In this document: one piece after another, positions 19,873-25,731 of the stretch | Layout of the letters: each line of letters starts with the position of its first letter | Numbering within the stretch: position 1 is the stretch's first letter | NCBI GenBank assembly: GCA_001931905.2 | Contig: MSJI02000501.1 | Span: 1 to 25,731, forward strand | Length of the DNA: 25,731 nt | From: Cladosporium sp. IMV 00045 | Lineage: Eukaryota; Ascomycota; Dothideomycetes; Cladosporiales; Cladosporiaceae | Reading direction: 5' to 3' | Notes under the pieces: generated by a model | The model's input: only the letters and a program-made list of their open reading frames with translations | The model's database searches: none | What the model was told of the DNA's origin: nothing | Position numbers and translations under genes: made by a program

Positions 19873-19984
19873 GTGCGGACTACGGGATTCGAACCGACGA
19901 CTTGTGATGGGACTGGTCCGCTAGTGGTCATGCACGACTTAATGGGCCACCACGCTACGGCATGCAAGACCACTACACCACAAG
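19873..19984 (-). repeat. tRNA-derived structured element (tRNA relic or SINE-like)
   Basis: On the minus strand a polymerase III A-box-like sequence TGGTGTAGTGGT (19980-19969) is followed about 85 nt later by a near-perfect B-box CGGTTCGAATCCC (19896-19884). Two adjacent hairpins can form: GCGGAC/GTCCGC (19875-19880 with 19916-19921) enclosing the B-box, and AGTGGTCxTGCA/TGCAxGACCACT (19923-19934 with 19963-19974, 11 of 12 positions paired). The acceptor, anticodon and T stems of a normal tRNA cannot be assembled, and the A-B spacing is too long without an intron. I therefore call it a tRNA-derived relic or SINE-type element rather than a working tRNA. Confidence 0.4.
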
Positions 19985-20057
19985 GAATCGGGAAGATGAC
20001 TGACGACAACTGCACAACATTAAGTAGGCTCATTGCTCGTGGCTCCCTCTCGCTGCC

Positions 20058-20515
20058 TTAGGCGCGCAGACAAAGGCAGCGCGCGTGCTTGGTGTGCAGT
20101 GCCGTGCAGGCAACCCCGGGCGCGGTGTTTGGTGAAGGCCACCCCTTGACATCGGTGTCGCATTTCTTGCGAAAGCATGTACGGGCATTGTAGCGGTACT
20201 CCCAAAGGCCTTGAGTAGTTCTGCTGTGCCTTGCTGGGTGTTCGGGTTGGCGTGTGTCGCAAGGAAGCCTGGGAGTCAAGTTAGCAGATTTCCTCAAGTC
20301 CGCCGGAAGGGCATCTTGACGATCAACATAACCTACAGTGACACGATACGGCGCTCGACGATAAAAGCATACCAACGCATCACTGTCTTGTTCTTCCATT
20401 GAGATGATGTAACGTGGGGCAAATCCATATTCGCACGAAAGTAAGATAGGGCGTCTGGTTGTTCTTCAATCGCTGCAGAAAGTATCATGAGGACTGTTGA
20501 AATAGCACCATCCAT
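20058..20515 (-). CDS. Tentative small spliced gene, cysteine-rich C-terminus
   Basis: Not recognised. Exons 20337-20515 and 20058-20268 would give 129 residues. The proposed 68-nt intron 20269-20336 starts GTAGGT, carries a consensus TGCTAAC and ends ACTCCCAG, and its removal eliminates an in-frame stop while keeping frame into the second exon; this fits the introns of the confident genes here. The first 15 residues include a short hydrophobic stretch (ISTVLMILSAA) that is only weakly signal-peptide-like. Exon 1 has no cysteine; exon 2 has six (LPC, RTC, KKC, VAC, ARC, LC) with many basic residues, reminiscent of small secreted fungal proteins. With no homologue recalled and a gene-poor setting next to a repeat relic, it may be a chance ORF pair. 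Confidence 0.3.
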
Positions 20516-21060
20516 GTGACTGCGTAGTCACAGGCCACTCACAGCTCACAATGGCATTACAATATCGTCAGTAGACATGTGAGGATCTGTCGGAGGCGTA
20601 CCGTTCGAGGGATATCTGGAAGACCCGGGCATCACTTTTTCGTGGTGCTACCATCAGACATGCAATCTCGCCCACCCAGCTTACCATCTCTCTCACTGAC
20701 AACATGGCAACGGGAGTTGGTGATTTGCAACAGACATGGCATAGCTGAACGAATGAATCCTGCAGGAGGTGAGGTCAGAAATCCTCAGGAAGTTGGCTGC
20801 CCGCCAAGCGACTTGCCAACTCGGGCGCCAAAAAGTGGAACATGGCGCTATCGCTACCCGCCCCTGACGGTATACCTCCTAGTACTTCCAACTTTGTACT
20901 TGTAATAATTCGTACAATTGCTGCTGTCCATGTTTCATGTTGAATACGCGCATGACGATGTATGTTACTGCAGCGTCACAGTAGCGCCTCGAGCAAAAAT
21001 CTTGCTTCGCACATAAGCACGCTCCCTTGCTTCGATAGCGCCTGGATACTTGCAGCGATC
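20516..21060. promoter_or_regulatory. Intergenic region upstream of the DPBB gene
   Basis: About 545 bp with no supported gene. The right end, before the ATG at 21061, is the likely promoter and leader of the membrane-anchored double-psi barrel gene; the left end would be the promoter of the tentative minus-strand gene. I see no strong motif. Confidence 0.35.
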
Positions 21061-21787
21061 ATGGCTAACGACGCGCATCATAACCCGCCCATTGCGGATA
21101 AGGAGATCGAAGTGCCAGAATGGGAACATGAAGGCGCCACTAATAACAATGGAGCGGCAACCCAATCGCATGGCTATAACGGGAACTCCATCAGAGAGAA
21201 GCTGGACGCGACGGTGCCGCCTCACCGGAAATACCTGGGAATGCGTAGAAATATCTTTCTGGCAGTACTGCTCGCATCAATACTGGGGCTACTCGCACTC
21301 ATCATCGGTCTTTCAGTGGGACTGACACAGAAATCAAAGTAACTAACCTACGCGTATTTTCAGCGCCTGCGATCCACAACTGACCATATATAGACACAAA
21401 AATCTACCGCTTCCCTCGAATGCTCAGACGTTCTCTGGCGATCTCACATACTACGCACCAGGTCTCGGTGCTTGCGGCATGACCAATACTGATTTGGACA
21501 ACATCGTGTCCGTCTCACACTACCTCTTCGATGCAGCAGGCAGTTCGAGCTCCACAGGCGGCAATTCCAACGCGAATCCATTGTGCGGACTCTTCTTACG
21601 GGCGCAGCGCTTCGATGAAGACCGTGGAGAGATGAGGAGTGTGGATTTGAAGGTCGTCGATCGGTGTACGGGATGTGAGCCAGACGATCTGGACGTGACT
21701 ATCTCAGCTTTCGAGAAGCTTGCATCGAGTGAGAAGGGTCGGGTCAATGTCAATTGGGCTTGGCTTGACTTGGAATCCAGTGACTGA
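21061..21787 (+). CDS. Membrane-anchored double-psi beta-barrel (RlpA/expansin-like) protein
   Basis: Exons 21061-21338 and 21394-21787 give 223 residues. The 55-nt intron 21339-21393 (GTAACT, ACTGAC branch, ATATATAG) rejoins frame as TQKSK-HKNLPLPS. The N-terminal ~60 residues are hydrophilic and probably cytosolic. A single strongly hydrophobic helix spans about 65-88, preceded by basic RKYLGMRR, so a type II topology with the C-terminal domain outside is likely. Residues ~105-221 form a double-psi beta-barrel: FSGDLTYYAPGLGACG (Cys120), NPLCG, then the family signature KVVDRCTGC (Asp182, Cys184, Cys187) and NWAWL. Such domains occur in RlpA, expansins, barwins and fungal secreted proteins of the plant-interaction or wall-binding type. 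Lytic activity cannot be assumed. The more usual fungal form has a signal peptide instead of an anchor. Confidence 0.88.
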
Positions 21788-22695
21788 GAAGGAAATCCCT
21801 CTGGATGTTGGAAGTTGTCCGTCTGTCTGGTCGGCTCATATTGGAACGCTAATCTCGGTTCAAGAAGCTGCTGGAGAGGATGGAGGAATTGTTTTTGCAT
21901 GTATGCATCGCTGCGTGAATGAGACAAAGGGCTATCTCGCTTCCGTCAATGTAGAGCACTCTCTCAGCTCTACCGTCAAGCCAATATGATTTTGCGATCT
22001 CTTGTCAAAGGTGCGTTCAGCAGTTTCCTACTCATAGTGCCACCTTATTAATTCCATGAATAGCTGCACGTGAATGTGAATTCGAGGCGAGCCGTAGGAA
22101 TGTCACTGCAATGTCATGTAATCCAAGATGAAACCCAGGAGCGAAGACCGCACAAGATGTTTGCTTCCAGAAAGTCATACAAACGACGTCAACAAGGCTG
22201 CACACGTTGCCTGACCTGACATCAGTCATAGGGGTAGGCTCCGATCTTGCTATTTTACATGTGATTGACCGGGCAAAGTCGAAAAAGGTTGAAATTAACC
22301 CGACCTGGCCATCGCACCTGCTCTCAACAGAAGTACTTGTTTGCCTGCCTACTTTGTGCACAGCCAAGTGCCTTCTCAACCCGCGACTTGACTCTGTCCA
22401 CAAACATTCACATGCGCCTGCCATCTACCAACCCCTACGACAAACCAGGTTCACGACTCACAACACCCACCTAAGCAGCTCCATTACAACTCACTCGCGG
22501 CCATTTGAGATCCTTCACACTTCCGTTGCAGTCTCTCCTTGACGTGGCCCGGACACACAAGACTCGCCACTATCAGCACTTCCAGACGGCAAAGACTGAC
22601 CGCATCAACCGACAAGCCAATATTTCAATATCCCACATGCGCTCTACAAGCGCTTCGTCCTAGTACATCCGCCTACCACCAGCACCCATTCAGCA
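21788..22695. promoter_or_regulatory. Intergenic region and leader of the last gene
   Basis: About 900 bp. It contains the 3' UTR of the double-psi barrel gene and, from about 22300, a C-rich, CA-rich leader leading into the ATG at 22696. An open frame runs from 22539 through this leader into the next gene but lacks an ATG in this stretch, so it is not called as coding here. Confidence 0.4.
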
Positions 22696-25160
22696 ATGGG
22701 TATCTACAAAGATTTGAACAAGGACAAAAGTTACCACAGAGCATTCTTCCTATTTGCATCAATCGCGCTCGCCTCGGTATGCAGCGTTTATCCAGTGGCA
22801 TGCTTCAAGAAATTCAGTGGCAAGGAGAAGGCGAAGATAGACAGAGAGGTGGCGGAACTGGAGAGGCAACAGAGGGAGGACAACGAATGGGAGCGGTCGC
22901 ACCGACCGAGACGAGCGAGGCACCGATCGCATTCTCCGGCCCGTACTTCACGTCGCCCGCGTCACCATCGTCGCCACTCCTCGGCGAGGCCGGACCATCA
23001 TCACCAGGGCATGAACGGAATCCATCAGGTGGCGGACTACGAGATCGGGGATCCTCAGAGGTCACGCAGGTCACACGCGACCGACCGAGCTCTGGACCGG
23101 GAAAGGTTCGAACGACATGGTGGGAATCCTCCTCCGAGGAGGTATCATCACAGTTCCTGGGAGGGCGTGCTGGGACCTATGCCATGACCTCAGGCTATGA
23201 TTTCACCACCGACAAATCGCGAAGTTCTTCATCACCTACGCAACAGTCTCGTGAGAGCGAGGTGCCATCCGAGTCGAAAGCTACTGATCAAGACGCGGGT
23301 GTCGTCGACGCTTCCTTTTTCCCTACGAACGAAGCTGCTCCCCTTTTCAACACGGGAACATTCGATGACCCGCCACTCAAAAACTCCAGCTCAAAATCTT
23401 CAACACCAAGCTCGGCTGCATCGAGTTTTGCCTACCTGCTCCGTCGCAGGGTGGACGTACGCCTTCTGCGCAAGCGTTTGAAGCCATCACAACACACAAA
23501 GAAAAAGCGCGAAGAGAAAAAGAAAGCCAACTCCTCACCACCACTACGCTCTCCCACATACGGTATACCAAAAGTTGTTGAAGACAGCCGCGATGGTATC
23601 TCGCCCGACGAGCCCAACCATGACACCTACGCAGCGTTGGAAGCCTACATCAACAGATCCGCTCAAGCTGCCGTCACTTCCTTGAAACTACCGCCACCGA
23701 AGCAGCTGAAGAAAGTTCCTTCAAATTCCTCGACCAAAGCTGAAAAGGAATCCGTTTCGAGGAATAGATCAACTTCGCCAGCCGCCACTCATCCACCGAA
23801 ACCTGCTAGAACGAAGCGACCGGGCATTCTTCGTGCGTCAGCTTCACTCGATGTCAACGAGCTGCCAGGCGCTCTACATTTTCGCCACAAACGCGCATCA
23901 CTGTCGAGAGGCTCAAGCCGCGAGTCCCCCAAGTCTGGCCATTCGACACGCTCCTCGGGTCAGAAGAAGCATCACAGTTCTTCCAGCCGTCACACACCTG
24001 TCAGCCCATCGACTCTCGATCCTCTACCTGCGACGCCCCATTCTGCTGCGACGGGAAAATCAGACACCAACCCCTTCCAGACGGATGACAATTACTTCTC
24101 AACACTACACAGGCAAATGACCAGCCGTGCAGGCGTGACTCCAACTTTGTCGCCTCTTGAAGTAGAGAAGCCAACCCCTCGCGCTCAGGAACGTCCTATG
24201 CCACAACAGCTGGAGATGCAGCAAGATCTGTGGCCGAGCATGAGCCCAGAAGCTGTCGACAAACGCCAGAAACGTGGCAGTATCTTCAGTGTGTTCGGCA
24301 TGCCTGTGGCTCCGAAGACTGGCACGCCCTCCATCCGTGAGAAGGGAGACCTGGCCACTCCTGACCAAGCATCTTCGCCAGCTCTGTCCAAAGGAACGCC
24401 TATCTCGGGTGACTCTGGTAGAACGTCCTGGAGGCGTATGTCAGAAGACATCTCGCTGCCGCCATACTTCGCCCGGAAAAGACGCGCCAATGCCAGTTCG
24501 GACGTCTCACCCTCGCGCGTGCGTTCACCTGGAAGTTCCAGCGCAAGCGACGACAGCGGTTCAGTGCCTCCAAGAGGCCGCCGCCCACTAGAGTCAGACG
24601 CTGAAATCGGACCAACCTCACCCTTCACCCCACTGCCTCCCCTGCGCAAAAATTACGACCGCTCAAGACGAGTATCGATCGAAGTCCCGGGCACGCCCGG
24701 AATCCACCACCGACCATCCGACACCCCTCTCCCGTCCTCAGGAGCAACCACGACGACACGCCCTAACAAACCTCCCCAAACCAAATCCACCACAGAAATC
24801 GAAACACCGACCACCGCTCAAGTCCCATGCAAACTCTCCCTCCGCCCCAACCCCTCAACCCCCACCGCCGCTCCAACCTCTTCACCACCCACCACCCCCT
24901 CTCCGCGCAAACGCTCTTCCCTCCTCCGCGAAATCGCCACCCTCCTACACGACCCACCCAGCCCCCTCAAACCGCCCAAACCCAACCTGGGACCCCTCTT
25001 CCGCCGACGCCGCCGCAGCGCCATAGCCCCCATAGCCCGCCAAACCACCCTAGCCAGCACGACCAGCACCAAGCACAAAGCCCCCCTCGCGCAACGAACC
25101 CTCACCCTCCTCCGCCCCTCCACGTCCACCCCAGCACCACCCCAGCGCATAACAGAATAG
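22696..25160 (+). CDS. Large disordered protein with N-terminal membrane anchor, family not recognised
   Basis: The N-terminus reads in one frame from ATG 22696 (MGIYKDLNKDKSYHRAFFLF), with a hydrophobic helix at about residues 16-37 followed by a charged helix (KEKAKIDREVAELERQQRED). The rest, to 25160, reads in a different frame, so an intron must link them. Two candidates restore frame: 23120-23193 (GTGGGA..CATGACCTCAG, preferred for its branch site, giving 796 residues up to the TAG) and 22948-23012 (GTACTT..CATCACCAG). The long part is Ser/Pro/Arg-rich and low-complexity, with short ordered-looking blocks such as HDTYAALEAYINRSAQAA, DTNPFQTDDNYF, KRGSIFSVFGMP and PRKRSSLLREIATLLHDP. It probably acts at a membrane as a phosphorylated scaffold, but function is unknown. 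It ends at an in-frame TAG that may not be the ancestral end. Confidence 0.65.
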
Positions 25161-25610
25161 GATCTCACCATTACCTCCTTCAGCCAAACGCCCTTCTCGA
25201 CCCGCTACCACGACGCCCGCCGCGCGGAGCAAGCGCTCATGCGCTCGCACGTCAGCCGGCAAGCCGCCGCTGCGCTGGAAGAGAGCGATTCCGAAGACGA
25301 GGCTGGAGGCGAGGACGAAAAGCCACCGCCGCCGCTGCGCAGGTGTGTGGACGTCGATGTGCCGGATCATTTGGCAGGGAGTCCGCTTTGTCCGCTCGAG
25401 GGGGGAAGAGGGGGCGGTGGGCTTGGTGTTGGTGGGGGGAGGGGGATTTGTCCGCTGCACGGGGGGAGGAAGGGTGCAGGGACGGGGCTGGGGAGGAAAG
25501 GGAAGGGGAGGACTGGGGGAGGGCAGAGGGGGAGTTTGACGGGCGGGGAAAGAGGCAAGAGGGAGCCGGAGATTGTGTTTGACAGCGGGGATGGGACGGG
25601 GAGGTTTTAG
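25161..25610 (+). other. In-frame continuation of the last gene beyond a TAG codon
   Basis: Directly after the TAG at 25158-25160 the same reading frame stays open for 149 codons to TAG 25608-25610. The translation looks like genuine protein: DLTITSFSQTPFSTRYHDAR, then RRAEQALMRSHVSRQAA, an acidic block EESDSEDEAGGEDE, VDVPDHLAGSPLCPLE and RGICPLHGGRK. The paired SPLCPL/GICPLHG motifs resemble a small conserved Cys/His tail rather than random sequence. No plausible intron removes the stop: between about 24823 and 25122 there is no GT donor, and the GTCCAC at about 25123 would shift frame. It is therefore either a nonsense-interrupted C-terminus, a readthrough extension or a sequence error. 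Confidence 0.5.
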
Positions 25611-25731
25611 AGTGTCTTGAGGTGAAGGTTTGGTGTAATAGGAGTGGCTAACTAAGGTAGTCAATGGAGGGGACTTAATAATCGGGATGAATGAATCGAT
25701 ACCTACATGCTGATTTTTTCCACCTTTTCTT
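25611..25731. other. 3' flank of the last gene
   Basis: The final 121 bases after the last stop, AT-richer than the preceding coding stretch and probably 3' UTR. Nothing else is visible. Confidence 0.4.

Larger units (their letters stand above)
18264..20057. other. Gene-poor intergenic region
   Basis: About 1.8 kb, AT-richer than its flanks. It begins with the 5' leader and promoter of the preceding minus-strand gene. Short ORFs occur on both strands without recognisable motifs, codon bias or splice support. Structured items inside are a 10-bp perfect inverted repeat (18893-18927) and a tRNA-derived double hairpin (19875-19974). Confidence 0.5.

Noticed and set aside
22539..22695. Upstream part of the long open frame as coding sequence of the last gene
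   Set aside because: It opens at a TTG and lacks an ATG before the anchor-encoding ATG at 22696, which lies in another frame with a good context and a clear transmembrane start.
24827..25582. 251-aa ORF in a third frame over the C-rich/G-rich end of the last gene
   Set aside because: Composition is only Pro/His then Gly/Arg low complexity; the frame 22539-25610 carries acidic and Cys/His motifs that look like real protein.

Overview
The window reads as nuclear DNA of a filamentous ascomycete (Pezizomycotina). Genes are compact, with 50-170 nt GT..AG introns carrying CTAAC/CTGAC-type branch sites, pyrimidine-rich leaders and C-biased third codon positions. The gene set is eukaryotic: cytosolic and mitochondrial ribosomal proteins, a splicing factor, a peroxisomal beta-oxidation enzyme and a microsomal P450. 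A Dothideomycete is my guess from general appearance only. There is no operon, CRISPR array or intact transposon.

Layout. 1-1227: 40S ribosomal protein uS2 (RPS0). 2338-5243: peroxisomal multifunctional enzyme type 2 (FOX2), four exons, ending in the peroxisomal signal SKL, with two CCGAGG boxes upstream. 6995-8613: membrane-anchored cytochrome P450 of the ent-kaurene oxidase-like class. 9211-10835: FG-rich protein with a C-terminal Ran-binding domain (Yrb2/Hba1/RanBP3-like). 11255-12010: gamma-glutamylcyclotransferase-like protein. 12284-13069 (-): mitochondrial ribosomal protein bS21m. 13477-15744: RBM25-like splicing factor (RRM plus PWI), divergent from bS21m across a shared promoter. 16022-16720 (-): TENA/THI-4-family protein. 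17273-18263 (-): unrecognised, probably nuclear, disordered protein. 18264-21060: gene-poor stretch with a tRNA-derived structured element and one tentative small spliced gene for a cysteine-rich protein (-). 21061-21787: type II membrane-anchored double-psi beta-barrel (RlpA/expansin-like) protein. 22696-25610: large disordered membrane-anchored protein whose reading frame must switch near 22950-23190 and is interrupted by an in-frame TAG at 25158-25160.

Most genes are unrelated housekeeping neighbours, as is usual in such genomes. Possible functional links are local: the fatty-acid-type boxes with FOX2, and the bidirectional bS21m/RBM25 promoter. I found no clearly new multi-gene system. 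The observations most worth following are the in-frame TAG in the last gene, the tentative cysteine-rich gene with the neighbouring tRNA-like double hairpin, and the regulatory layout in front of FOX2. Exon joins are deduced by eye from frame continuity and splice consensus; no alignment or database search was run.
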